Of a stretch of DNA of 64,000 nucleotides, positions 35,277-44,726 are shown piece after piece. The notes under the pieces are model-generated. The model saw only the letters and a program-made list of their open reading frames with translations. It did no database searches and had not been told where the DNA came from. Both the position numbers and the translations under genes were made by a program. The stretch's first letter is position 1. Each line of letters opens with the position of its first letter. This DNA is from Burkholderia sp. Leaf177 (GTDB lineage Bacteria; Pseudomonadota; Gammaproteobacteria; Burkholderiales; Burkholderiaceae). The DNA is taken from contig NZ_LMPF01000024.1 in the NCBI RefSeq assembly GCF_001424345.1, forward strand, positions 318,498 through 382,497. The letters are read 5' to 3'.

Positions 35277-38200
35277 TTAGAACTCGTAGCCAACCTGAGC
35301 GCGTGCGCCTGTATCGCCATGAGGTGTCACCGACAACGCGCCGTTGATCAGCCAGTTACCGTCACGTGAACGATACGTGGCGCCAGCACCAACCGCACCG
35401 TAGCCCTTGTAGTTCGCCACGCCGACTGCGACCAACGTCTTGCCGGGTTCGCGCGGCGAGAGACTCGGCATTGCCATGGCTGAAGCTACGCCACCGAACG
35501 CGCTGCGTTGCAACGCCGTAATGTTCTGGCCAACTTCATTACGCAGATCGTTGACCTGATTCATATTGGCTGCGTCCGTACCACTTTGCCCAGCGGCCAC
35601 GTTGGTTACGCGACGTTCGTTACCCGCCGATCCAACCGATGCCGTGTTGTCTTCGCTAGCGACGGAGTTCGCACCCAGTGCTATCGAGTTATTCCCGGAG
35701 GCATGCGCATTTGCGCCGATTGCAACAGCGTCTGTACCTGTCGCCGTCGGCGCAGGAGCCGTCGCGACCGATGAGTTGATTGCAATGAACGGACTTCCCG
35801 TACCGGAAATGTTGTTAACAACATTCTCAAATGAATCGACGCGCGCATTGGTTGCGTTCAACTGCGCACCGTTCACTGCGTCGGTGCTGGTCGCCGACAG
35901 TTCTCCGGCCTTCACGTTGCTCAACTGAACCGCATTTTCGTTGGTACCGTCTGCCGCCGCAGTGCCACCGAGCGTGACCTTGTCATGGGCGTCGGAGTCA
36001 TAGGTGACGGCATTCTTGGTCGCATTGCCAATGTTCGTGATGTCGGTCGTATTCTGCGCCGTGCGTGCGTCGAGGTTGCTGATGGCCGTGCCCACGTCGT
36101 GAACATCCGTGCCGCCGACCGTGTAGGTCGGTGCCGTAATGCCGCCGTTGGCATCGACGCCCGCGCCACCGCCCAATGCCGCCGCAGTCGATGCCGCCGT
36201 GTTGTACAACTGCGAGCCGTTGATTGCTTCGTCGCTGGCGGCCGAAACGCTGCCTGCGGTTACGCCCGTGATCTTGCGTGAGCCGGTCGTGCTGGAGACG
36301 TTGATCTCATTGCCACCAACGCTTCCTCCAATAGAGATCGTTCCCGTGGCTGCATCCTGCGATACATATGCGTCGCCGCCGTTGACGATGTTATTGATGG
36401 TCTTGTTGATATTCTTGATATCGGACGCGTTCTGATTCGTTTTTGCGTCGACTTCAAAAAGCTGCGCGCCATTGACTGCTTCGGTACTGTCCGCAGTCAT
36501 CGCTCCGCGTGCCACACCCGAGATCGTCACCTGGCCGCCGGCGGTACTGACCAACGCGATCTTGTCGTGTGCGGGAGACGCGTAGTTGACCGAGTCAGCG
36601 AACGCCGGCATGTTCTGCGTCGCCTCGAAAAGTTGCGAACCGTTGACTGCGTCCTTGCTGGTTGCCGAGACTTCGCCGTTTGCAACGTTGTGAATCACCG
36701 TGCCATTCCCGCCCTTGAGCGTGACGGAATCCATCGATGTATTGTTGTCGTATGCAACGAATGCGTTCGTCACCTGCCCGCTCGTGTCGATATTGAAGCC
36801 CGCGTCCGTCAACTGTTTGACGTTCACTGCGTCTTTTTCTTCGACGCCCGCGGCAACATTATGAATTGTTGTACCGTTAGTGCCGCCTAGCAACGAGACC
36901 GAATCCTTGGACGTGTTGTCGTCATACGCGACGAACGCGTTCGTGACCACCCCGCTCGTGTCAATGTTGAAACCAGCGTCCGTCAACTGTTTGACGTTCA
37001 CCGCATCTTTTTCTTCAACGCCTGCGGCGACATTATGAATCGTTGTACCGTTAGTGCCGCCTAGCAACGAGACCGAATCCTTGGACGTGTTGTCGTCATA
37101 CGCGACGAATGCGTTCGTCACCGCGCCGGTTGAATCGACAACGACGCCTGCGTCCTTCAACTGCTTCAGGTTCACAGCGTCCATGTCCACAGCGCCCGCT
37201 GCAACGTTGTGAATCACCGTGCCGCCGTTCGTTCCCAACAGCGAGACTGAATCTCGTGTGGTGCCATCGTAGGCGACGAACGCGTTCGTCACCGTGCCGG
37301 TTGAATCGACAACGACGCCTGCGTCCTTCAACTGCTTCAGGTTCACGGCATCCATGTCCACAGCGCCCGCTGCAACGTTGTGAATCACCGTGCCGCCGTT
37401 CGTGCCTAACAGCGAGACTGAATCTTTTGTCGTGCCATCGTAGGCGACGAATGCGTTTGTCACCGTGCCGGTTGAATCAACAACAGCGCCAGCGTCCGTC
37501 AACTGCTTGACGTTGACTGCGTCTTTTTCGGCAGTACCTGCTGCCACGTTATGAATCTGCGTGCCAGCCGTGCCCTTCAGCGACACGGAATCTTTTGTGG
37601 TGCCGTCGTACGCAACGAACGCATTCGTCACCTTGCCCGTTGAGTCCACAACGGCGCCCGCATCGGTCAATTGCTTCACGTTCACAGCATCTTGCGCGTC
37701 AACGCCCGCCGCCACGTTTTTGACTTTCGTTCCACCAGAACCGCCAAGCGAAACGGTGCTTTCGGTTTTGTCGGTGTACGCAACGAACGAGTTTGTCACC
37801 TGGCCCGTTGAGTCCACAACGGCGCCTGCGTCGGTCAATTGCTTCACGTTCACAGCATCTTGCGCGTCGACGCCCGCCGCGACGTTTTTGACTTTCGTTC
37901 CACCAGAACCGCCAAGCGAAACGGTGCTTTCGGTCTTGTCGGTGTACGCGACGAACGAGTTGGTCACCTGGCCCGTTGAATCTACAACCGCGCCTGCATC
38001 GGTCAATTGCTTCACGTTCACAGCATCTTGCGCGTCAACGCCCGCCGCGACGTTTTTGACTTTCGTTCCACCTGAACCGCCAAGCGAAACGGTGCTTTCG
38101 GTCTTGTCGGTGTAGGCAACGAACGCATTCGTCACAACACCTGTCGAGTCCACGATCAAACCAGCGTCGGTCAATTGCTTGAAGTTGACGGCGTCAGTAG

Positions 38201-39227
38201 CCGCAGATGCAGCAGCGAGATTATGGATCTGCGTGCCATTGCTGCCGGCGAGCGTGATGGAACTGGAGACGCCGTCGTACATGACGGCGTTCTGCAGACG
38301 CGTGTCCAGCGCACTGATTGCCTGACCGACGCCTTGCTGATCCGATCCGTTCACGGAATACGTGGGGGTTGTTATCGAGCCGTCTGTGTTGATTTCCGCT
38401 CCGCCACCCAAACCGTCCACAATATTTTGGACTTGCGACACGTTGACGGCATCAGTTGCTTTCGTGCCGCTCGTCACTTGCGTGATCACCCGTGTCGTAC
38501 CGTTCCCGCCAACCGAGAACGAATTGACCCGGTTTGCAACTGCGTTAGCACCGATTGCCACCGAATTCAACGCCTGTACGGACGCATTGGATCCAATCGC
38601 GACGCCCGCTGTGGCTGCATTTTGTGTGTTGGTAACGCTGGACTTGCTACCAATGGCTACAGACGATGGCGCTGCACTTACCGTTCCGGAGATATTCACG
38701 GAATCAGGCGAAGCCGATGTCTTGATCCCGGCATAGGGATTGAAGGAAAACGAGTTTGCCGATGTCTGAACCGAGCCGCCAGCAGGTGCGAAAAATACTG
38801 ACGCGCTCGAACCGGCATCAATAGAAGCGACCGGTACTTGGCCAGTTGTTCCGGCCGGCACTCCCGCGTTACCCATCAAAATGGAATTGGCGGCAGCATT
38901 CGAAACGCTTCCGCCAATGCTGATGGCGCCATCCGCGGTGCTAGCCGCTGTGTCGCCGATAGCAATTGCGTCCTTGGTTTTGCTCGTTGCCGTCGCGCCC
39001 GAGCCGATCGCGATGTCGGTCAAATTCGTTGCAGTGGCCGGACTCGCATTCGAGACCGATGTCCCATTTCCTGCAGCAAACGCCCCACCCGCCACGCCCA
39101 ACCCAATCACCAACGCCACCGCCCGCGCCGCCTTACCGCCGCCCTTCCCGCGTCCACGACACAGTTCCGATGCTGCGACCCAAGCTCCCAGAGCTTCGCT
39201 CCAAATCGACTTAAAGACCTTGTTCAT
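35277..39227 (-). CDS. Trimeric autotransporter adhesin (YadA family), copy 2
   Basis: The 1316-residue protein starts at ATG 39227 with an extended signal peptide region, MNKVFKSIWSEALGAWVAAS, the conserved N-terminus of long autotransporters; the frame runs further upstream but this start is unambiguous. YadA-head repeats come next, then about ten stalk/neck repeats of 56-57 residues around VAAGVDAQDAVNVKQLTDAG, then further stalk, a second head (AVAIGANAHASGNNSIALGA) and a C-terminal anchor ending GARAQVGYEF. The anchor is closely similar to that of copy 1. The DNA repeats are near-identical, so the true copy number may vary between strains. It sits next to maeB, which begins the core region. 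Confidence 0.95.
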   Translation of the reverse strand: MNKVFKSIWSEALGAWVAASELCRGRGKGGGKAARAVALVIGLGVAGGAFAAGNGTSVSNASPATATNLTDIAIGSGATATSKTKDAIAIGDTAASTADGAISIGGSVSNAAANSILMGNAGVPAGTTGQVPVASIDAGSSASVFFAPAGGSVQTSANSFSFNPYAGIKTSASPDSVNISGTVSAAPSSVAIGSKSSVTNTQNAATAGVAIGSNASVQALNSVAIGANAVANRVNSFSVGGNGTTRVITQVTSGTKATDAVNVSQVQNIVDGLGGGAEINTDGSITTPTYSVNGSDQQGVGQAISALDTRLQNAVMYDGVSSSITLAGSNGTQIHNLAAASAATDAVNFKQLTDAGLIVDSTGVVTNAFVAYTDKTESTVSLGGSGGTKVKNVAAGVDAQDAVNVKQLTDAGAVVDSTGQVTNSFVAYTDKTESTVSLGGSGGTKVKNVAAGVDAQDAVNVKQLTDAGAVVDSTGQVTNSFVAYTDKTESTVSLGGSGGTKVKNVAAGVDAQDAVNVKQLTDAGAVVDSTGKVTNAFVAYDGTTKDSVSLKGTAGTQIHNVAAGTAEKDAVNVKQLTDAGAVVDSTGTVTNAFVAYDGTTKDSVSLLGTNGGTVIHNVAAGAVDMDAVNLKQLKDAGVVVDSTGTVTNAFVAYDGTTRDSVSLLGTNGGTVIHNVAAGAVDMDAVNLKQLKDAGVVVDSTGAVTNAFVAYDDNTSKDSVSLLGGTNGTTIHNVAAGVEEKDAVNVKQLTDAGFNIDTSGVVTNAFVAYDDNTSKDSVSLLGGTNGTTIHNVAAGVEEKDAVNVKQLTDAGFNIDTSGQVTNAFVAYDNNTSMDSVTLKGGNGTVIHNVANGEVSATSKDAVNGSQLFEATQNMPAFADSVNYASPAHDKIALVSTAGGQVTISGVARGAMTADSTEAVNGAQLFEVDAKTNQNASDIKNINKTINNIVNGGDAYVSQDAATGTISIGGSVGGNEINVSSTTGSRKITGVTAGSVSAASDEAINGSQLYNTAASTAAALGGGAGVDANGGITAPTYTVGGTDVHDVGTAISNLDARTAQNTTDITNIGNATKNAVTYDSDAHDKVTLGGTAAADGTNENAVQLSNVKAGELSATSTDAVNGAQLNATNARVDSFENVVNNISGTGSPFIAINSSVATAPAPTATGTDAVAIGANAHASGNNSIALGANSVASEDNTASVGSAGNERRVTNVAAGQSGTDAANMNQVNDLRNEVGQNITALQRSAFGGVASAMAMPSLSPREPGKTLVAVGVANYKGYGAVGAGATYRSRDGNWLINGALSVTPHGDTGARAQVGYEF
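36770..38190 (-). repeat. Array of ~168-bp stalk repeats in adhesin 2
   Basis: About ten tandem units of 168-171 bases each encode one stalk/neck repeat. The three units near 37660-38140 are almost identical at DNA level, which suggests recent expansion or gene conversion. Borders are approximate. Confidence 0.85.
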
Positions 39228-39567
39228 GCTGAATACCTGCAAAGAGTTGTGCGGAAAGTGTCTGACGCGAAACGAATATGAGAAACAATTCATGACGGCG
39301 ATCAGGTATATGAAACGATCCGCGACTCTACTCAGCACCACTTGCCAATCGAATCAGATATGTCCGAATAAGGAGTTGCCGTTGTACGCACCACAACTTT
39401 CGCATCTCTTTAAAAAAATCGCTAAGTGCTCTTAACTTAAATACGCTAGATGTTTCGAGCCTAATTTGACGATAAAAAAAGCGGTGACCGAGATGCCCGG
39501 TCACCGCTTCACGGTAGGTGTCGCACATACTGGCGACGACTACCTACCTTTCCTGTTCAAAAGCGTG
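39228..39567. other. Intergenic region between adhesin 2 and maeB
   Basis: The left part is the AT-rich upstream region and presumed promoter of adhesin 2. The right part contains the maeB terminator. No gene or other repeat seen. Confidence 0.5.
39474..39509 (-). terminator. Intrinsic terminator after maeB
   Basis: An 11-base stem (AAGCGGTGACC / GGTCACCGCTT) with a 9-base loop is followed on the minus strand by a run of T. It lies 59 bases after the maeB stop codon. Confidence 0.9.
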
Positions 39568-41847
39568 TTACTTCGAATTAGCCACTCGCGCATTCGCCGA
39601 TGCCACCGCCGTCATGTTGATGATCCGCCGCACGGTCGCGGCCGGCGTGAGAATGTGCACTGGCTTGTCCGCGCCGAGCAGGAACGGCCCGACGGTCACG
39701 CCCTCGCCGCTCACCATCTTGAGCAAGTTGTACGTGATGTTCGCGGCTTCCACGTTCGGCATGATCAGCAGATTCGCTTCTCCGGTCAGCGTCGATGCAG
39801 GCATTGCCGCCTTCCGCACCATCTCGGAAAGCGCGGCATCGCCATGCATTTCGCCATCCACTTCAAGTTCCGGCGCACGTTCGGCGATCAGTTTGCGCGC
39901 CTCGGCCATGCGCTTCGATGAAGCCGTCGGCACGCTGCCGAAGTTCGAGTTCGACAGCAACGCCACCTTCGGCGCAATCCCGAATTTCTCGATTTCGCGC
40001 GCCGCCAGAATGGTCATATCGGCGAGTTGCGCGGGCGTTGGGATCTCGTTGACGTACGTATCGCTGATGAAGAGGTTGCGCCCTTGCAACATCAACAGGT
40101 TCATCGCCGCGAAGTTTTGTACGCCGTCAGCCTTGCCCAAAACCTGCTCGATGAATTTGAGATGATCGTGGTATGTATCGATCATGCCGCAGATCATGCC
40201 GTCGGCATCGCCAAGACGAACGAGCAGCGCGCCAATCAGCGTATTGAACTTGCGCAGCGCGGCCTTCGCGTTGTCCGGCGTCACGCCCTCGCGTGCAGCA
40301 ATGTTGTGATATTCCTGCCAGCACTTCTGGTACCGCGGATCGTCTTCCGGATTCACGATCTCAAAATCAGTGCCGGGCTTCAACTTCGAGCCCATTTTCT
40401 GCAACCGCATTTCAACTACCGAAGGCCGGCCGATAATGATCGGCTTCGCAATCTTTTCCAGCAGCACGAATTGCGCGGCGCGCAGCACACGCTCGTCCTC
40501 GCCCTCGGCGAACACAATGCGCGCGGGCGCTGCCTTGGCCGCCGCGAACACCGGCCGCATGACCATGCCCGTTCGATAAACCGTCGTCCCGAGTTCCTCG
40601 CGATACGCGTCCATATCGTGAATGGGACGCGTGGCGACGCCCGAATCCATCGCGGCTTGCGCGACCGCCGGCGCAATCTTGATGATCAGACGCGGATCGA
40701 ACGGTTTCGGAATCAGGTAATCCGGGCCAAATTCGAGTGAATGGCCTTCGTATGCTTTGGCGACTTCATCGCCTTGATCGGTCTCTTCGGCGAGTTCCGC
40801 GATCGCGCGCACGCACGCGAGTTTCATCTCTTCGGTGATCGTCGTCGCGCCCACGTCGAGCGCGCCGCGGAAGATGAACGGGAAGCACAGCACGTTGTTG
40901 ACCTGGTTCGGATAGTCCGAACGGCCAGTTGCAATGATCGCGTCAGGACGCACTTTCTTCGCCTCTTCCGGGCGGATTTCCGGCTCCGGATTGGCGAGCG
41001 CCAGGATCAGCGGCTGCGTGCCCATGACCTTGACCATTTCCGGCTTGAGCACGCCGGCGCTCGAGCAGCCGAGAAAAACGTCGGCTTTGTCGATGGCGTC
41101 CGCGAGCGTGCGATCCGTGGTGTTCGCGGCGTAACGTTCCTTCGATGGATCCAGGTTGCCGCGCCCTTCGTAGATCACGCCTTTGGAATCGCAGACCAGA
41201 ATGTTCGACTTCTTCAGTCCGAGGTGGACGAGCAAATCGAGACACGCAATCGCCGCCGCGCCCGCGCCCGAACACACGAGTTTCACTTCGTCCAGCTTCT
41301 TGCCGACCACTTTCAGGCCGTTCAAAATCGCCGCCGATGCAATGATCGCCGTGCCGTGCTGGTCGTCGTGAAAAACGGGAATCTTCATGCGCTCGCGCAG
41401 CTTCTTCTCTATGTAGAAGCACTCCGGCGCCTTGATGTCTTCCAGGTTGATGCCGCCGAGTGTGGGCTCGAGCATGGCGATGGCATCGACGAGTTTGTCC
41501 GGATCGGTCTCGGCAAGCTCGATATCGAACACGTCGATGCCAGCGAATTTCTTGAACAGACAACCCTTGCCTTCCATCACGGGCTTGGCGGCCAGCGGTC
41601 CAATGTTGCCAAGGCCCAGCACTGCGGTGCCGTTGGTCACCACGCCGACCAGATTGCCGCGCGACGTGTACTTCTGGGCATCGAGCGGTTCGTCGAAGAT
41701 GGCCATGCAGGCAGCGGCCACGCCAGGCGAATAGGCCAGCGACAAATCGAGTTGGTTCGACAAGGGTTTGGTCGGCGTGACCGAGATCTTGCCGGGCTTC
41801 GGGTACTGGTGATATGCGAGGGCGCTGAGCTTCAGTTGTTCGTCCAT
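39568..41847 (-). CDS. maeB: NADP-dependent malic enzyme with phosphotransacetylase-like domain
   Basis: The 759-residue protein converts malate to pyruvate and CO2 with reduction of NAD(P). The N-terminal malic domain is clear: NGTAVLGLGNIGPLAAKPVMEGK, then IPVFHDDQHGTAIIASAAIL, the metal-binding stretch. An NAD(P)-binding domain follows (VCSGAGAAAIACLDLLV). From about residue 430 a phosphotransacetylase-like domain (IVFAEGEDERVLRAAQFVL) extends to the end; in this family it is regulatory, probably sensing acetyl-CoA. Length is typical for MaeB. The gene is monocistronic, divergent from pyrE. Confidence 0.95.
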   Translation of the reverse strand: MDEQLKLSALAYHQYPKPGKISVTPTKPLSNQLDLSLAYSPGVAAACMAIFDEPLDAQKYTSRGNLVGVVTNGTAVLGLGNIGPLAAKPVMEGKGCLFKKFAGIDVFDIELAETDPDKLVDAIAMLEPTLGGINLEDIKAPECFYIEKKLRERMKIPVFHDDQHGTAIIASAAILNGLKVVGKKLDEVKLVCSGAGAAAIACLDLLVHLGLKKSNILVCDSKGVIYEGRGNLDPSKERYAANTTDRTLADAIDKADVFLGCSSAGVLKPEMVKVMGTQPLILALANPEPEIRPEEAKKVRPDAIIATGRSDYPNQVNNVLCFPFIFRGALDVGATTITEEMKLACVRAIAELAEETDQGDEVAKAYEGHSLEFGPDYLIPKPFDPRLIIKIAPAVAQAAMDSGVATRPIHDMDAYREELGTTVYRTGMVMRPVFAAAKAAPARIVFAEGEDERVLRAAQFVLLEKIAKPIIIGRPSVVEMRLQKMGSKLKPGTDFEIVNPEDDPRYQKCWQEYHNIAAREGVTPDNAKAALRKFNTLIGALLVRLGDADGMICGMIDTYHDHLKFIEQVLGKADGVQNFAAMNLLMLQGRNLFISDTYVNEIPTPAQLADMTILAAREIEKFGIAPKVALLSNSNFGSVPTASSKRMAEARKLIAERAPELEVDGEMHGDAALSEMVRKAAMPASTLTGEANLLIMPNVEAANITYNLLKMVSGEGVTVGPFLLGADKPVHILTPAATVRRIINMTAVASANARVANSK

Positions 41848-42228
41848 GATTGGCCTGAGACGTTTAGGAAAGTGGAAAAGTGTGAAATCGTTCTTCGCGA
41901 CAGACTCAGCGCCGGGTTCGCGCGCCTTTGTTGCGGGTCGTTGATTTCGGGCTGGCTGAGAGAATTCGTTGAGTCACGCGGCGTTCGCAGCCCACAGGAG
42001 AATCACTGTGCGCTCAAACCGCGCCTTAGCATTTTTCGGGGATAAATAGTGTACACCGCGAGATAATTTTGACGCAGAGCACCATTTTCGAAGGAAAGCG
42101 CGTCTGAGGCACTAAACGCATCGCATCGATTGCATGACGACCGGGCCAATTGTCATCATTCGCAACTTAACGAACGGGTAGTATCGGCGGCAGGTTCTCT
42201 CCAGCCACTCAACCGAAAGGACGTGCCC
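41848..42228. other. Divergent control region between maeB and pyrE
   Basis: This 381-base stretch should hold promoters for both genes. I see no additional gene, no strong palindrome and no terminator in it. Confidence 0.45.
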
Positions 42229-42915
42229 ATGACAGGTATCGACCGCCAGACGATCTCGGATACGACCGCAAAAATGCTGCTCGAAGTCGAGGCCGTGCAT
42301 TTCAACGCGGAAAAGCCGTACATCTTCACGTCGGGATGGGCGAGCCCGGTGTACATCGATTGCCGGAAGCTGATTTCCTATCCGCGCGTGCGCCGTGGCC
42401 TGATGGAAATGGCCGAAATCACCATCCTGCGCGACATAGGTTATGAACAAATCGATGCCATCGCGGGCGGCGAGACCGCCGGCATTCCGTTTGCAGCGTG
42501 GTTATCCGACCGGCTGACAGTGCCAATGCAGTACGTGCGCAAAATGCCGAAGGGCTTCGGACGGAATGCGCAGATTGAAGGTGTGCTGACTGAGGGTCAA
42601 CGTGTGCTGCTGGTCGAGGACCTGACCACCGACAGCCGCAGCAAGATCAATTTCATCAGTGCGCTACGTTCGGCGGGCGCGAAAGTGAACCATTGTTTTG
42701 TGCTGTTTCATTACAATATTTTTCCAGAAAGCGTTTCGGTTCTGAAAGATATCGATGTGAAATTGCATGCGCTTGCAACCTGGTGGGATGTATTGCGCGT
42801 TGCCAAGGAAGCGGGTTATTTCGAGACAAAGACGCTGGAAGAGGTCGAGCAGTTTTTGCATTCACCGGCCGAATGGTCGGCGGCGCACGGTGGCGTGACG
42901 GCATCGCCGAAATAA
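42229..42915 (+). CDS. pyrE: Orotate phosphoribosyltransferase
   Basis: The enzyme joins orotate and PRPP to form orotidine monophosphate in pyrimidine synthesis. ATG 42229 gives 228 residues. The substrate region IFTSGWASPVYIDCRKL is typical of OPRTases and VLLVEDLTTDSRSK is the PRPP-binding motif, in the variant form seen in many alpha- and beta-proteobacteria. The segment MPKGFGRNAQIEG resembles the flexible catalytic loop. It is transcribed alone and ends in a strong bidirectional terminator. Confidence 0.93.
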   Translation: MTGIDRQTISDTTAKMLLEVEAVHFNAEKPYIFTSGWASPVYIDCRKLISYPRVRRGLMEMAEITILRDIGYEQIDAIAGGETAGIPFAAWLSDRLTVPMQYVRKMPKGFGRNAQIEGVLTEGQRVLLVEDLTTDSRSKINFISALRSAGAKVNHCFVLFHYNIFPESVSVLKDIDVKLHALATWWDVLRVAKEAGYFETKTLEEVEQFLHSPAEWSAAHGGVTASPK

Positions 42916-42942
42916 TCCGCGATTTCATATGTGCGATGAAAC

Positions 42943-42980
42943 AAAAAATCCGCTTGCTGCAATCAACAAGCGGATTTTTT
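42943..42980. terminator. Bidirectional terminator between pyrE and response regulator
   Basis: A 14-base stem with A-rich and T-rich flanks (AAAAAATCCGCTTG / CAAGCGGATTTTTT) and a 10-base loop lies between two convergent genes and can serve both. Confidence 0.92.
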
Positions 42981-42999
42981 ATTGTGATCGATTTAACGT

Positions 43000-43707
43000 T
43001 TATTTACTATCTACCGGTAAAACGTCGTCTAGATTTCCATCGCCGACATACGCCGACAGATTCAACAAACCATTGCTTTGGGCATATTGAAATAATTCCG
43101 AATCGCGTTCAATGCCCAGTTTACGCATAGCGGTATTTTTCTGCGTGCTGATTGTTTTGATGCTGCGTTTCAATTGCGCCGCGATTTCGGTAATCGTCAT
43201 GCCGGATACAAATAAACGCACGACTTCCAGTTCACGCTTGGACAACACCACGTCGCGTTGCTGACCGCTCGCAGACAAACCCATGCTGTCGAGCGCCACC
43301 CTTACTGAAGGCCCAATGTACTCCTGCCCGCGCATGACGTGAACAATGGCGAGACCAATGTGACTCAGGTCGTCGGATTTATTGATCACCGCGGTCACGC
43401 CTACTTCACGTAGACGTTTCAGTAATGCGGGATTTTCGAGCATGGTCAACACGACAATGCGCACAGTCGGAAACTGCCGCCCTATATAACCCAGGAGTGG
43501 CATGCCGTCGCCATATTGGCCGCCCGGCATGGCGAGATCCGACACAACCACGTCGCATGGCGACTTTTGCAGCAACTGAATCAATTCCGTGGATTGACGC
43601 GCTTGCCCGACCACTTCAATTTCGGGAAATTTCAGTAATGCCTGCGCAGCGCCAAACAGAATGACAGGATGGTCATCGGCAATAATGACTTTTATCCGTT
43701 GACCCAT
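43000..43707 (-). CDS. NarL/RcsB-like response regulator
   Basis: The 235-residue protein has an N-terminal receiver domain (IKVIIADDHPVILFG, phospho-acceptor Asp in VVVSDLAMPGG near residue 57, Lys in VINKSDD) and a C-terminal LuxR-type helix-turn-helix (VLSKRELEVVRLFVSGMTIT, then AAQLKRSIKTISTQKNTAMRKLG). The DLAMPGGQYGDG segment and the linker resemble RcsB-type regulators. No sensor kinase lies nearby, so its signal is unknown. It converges on pyrE. Confidence 0.9.
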   Translation of the reverse strand: MGQRIKVIIADDHPVILFGAAQALLKFPEIEVVGQARQSTELIQLLQKSPCDVVVSDLAMPGGQYGDGMPLLGYIGRQFPTVRIVVLTMLENPALLKRLREVGVTAVINKSDDLSHIGLAIVHVMRGQEYIGPSVRVALDSMGLSASGQQRDVVLSKRELEVVRLFVSGMTITEIAAQLKRSIKTISTQKNTAMRKLGIERDSELFQYAQSNGLLNLSAYVGDGNLDDVLPVDSK

Positions 43708-43989
43708 TATTTACCCCTGGTTCGTAAATGGATAAATCCCTTGCGCATTATAGGCAATGTGCTCTTGTTCATTACGTTACCCCTTCAGCCCGGAGATGAA
43801 AATCCTAGCGAAACCTGAGTCAAACGGGTTGCCGCTTGCTGAGTTATGTGCCGAACATTTGAAAAATTTTGTCCTTTCGCGCAATGTTAAACTTGAATCC
43901 AGCATTAAGCCTATTTCTGAGACAAAATACATCGTTACAAAGGGTGAAACGCCAGTTCTGGCTACGCCCGAGACAGGAGAACTCGCACC

Positions 43990-44631
43990 ATGCGCTTGGG
44001 GACCGGGCTTGTGGTTTGTGCTGTGTACCGCGTTGTTGGCTGCCGCGTTTTGCTCGGCCGAATCTCCCGCCGCTCAATGCTGTTTCCGTTTTTCTGCGCC
44101 GCGATGTTATCAAATGCGCCGCGTGCAGTCGCCGAAGTTGTTGCATCCGTTCCATTTACGTTGACAAGCGCCGACATCGTTGCAGACCAGCGCGCTCCGC
44201 TTTCGCTCGTTTTCAATCAGAACGACTGCAAGGGCGGCAATCGATCTCCTCAGCTTTCATGGCATAACGCGCCAGCCAACACGCAGAGTTTCGCGGTGAC
44301 CATTTTCGATCCCGATGCACCCGGCCGCGGCTGGTGGCATTGGGCGGTGGCCGGCATTCCTGCGAGCGTCGAAAAGCTGCCGTCCAATGCCAGCGCCTCG
44401 GGATATCTGCGCAAGATCGGCGCGGTCGAATCACGCAATGATTTCGATATAGACGGCTACGCTGGACCTTGTCCGCCGCAAGGCAAACCACATCGGTACA
44501 TCGTAACCGTCTACGCGCTCAACAGCGCCGACTTGCGGCTGCGTCAAAGCAGCCCCGCCCTGATGTTCGAGCACGAAATCCGCACCACGGCCTTGTCCAG
44601 CGCGCAACTCGTGGTGACTTACGGACGATGA
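43990..44631 (+). CDS. YbhB/YbcL-family PEBP-like protein, probably exported
   Basis: The 213-residue protein belongs to the phosphatidylethanolamine-binding/Raf-kinase-inhibitor-like family. The ligand-pocket motifs are visible: FDPDAPGRGWWHWAVAGIP and GPCPPQGKPHRYIVTVYAL. The start at 43990 follows an AGGAGA ribosome site at 43975-43980. The N-terminus has a hydrophobic stretch (MLFPFFCAAMLSNAPRAVAEV around 30-50), a likely signal peptide; a start at 44077 would place it at the very N-terminus. The biological role of bacterial homologues is poorly known. It is followed on the same strand by the flavodoxin-like gene after 95 bases. Confidence 0.85.
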   Translation: MRLGTGLVVCAVYRVVGCRVLLGRISRRSMLFPFFCAAMLSNAPRAVAEVVASVPFTLTSADIVADQRAPLSLVFNQNDCKGGNRSPQLSWHNAPANTQSFAVTIFDPDAPGRGWWHWAVAGIPASVEKLPSNASASGYLRKIGAVESRNDFDIDGYAGPCPPQGKPHRYIVTVYALNSADLRLRQSSPALMFEHEIRTTALSSAQLVVTYGR

Positions 44632-44726
44632 CCAGACACGCCGCAAGCGCATGCAATCGGCGGGAATTTGGCTTGATAGACTGATTCTCCGTTCAACCCG
44701 CGACGTAGCGTCGCAGAAGGAATGAC

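Noticed and set aside
36770..38190. CRISPR-like regularly spaced repeats
   Set aside because: The repeat unit is 168 bp, lies in frame within an adhesin gene and has no unique spacers.
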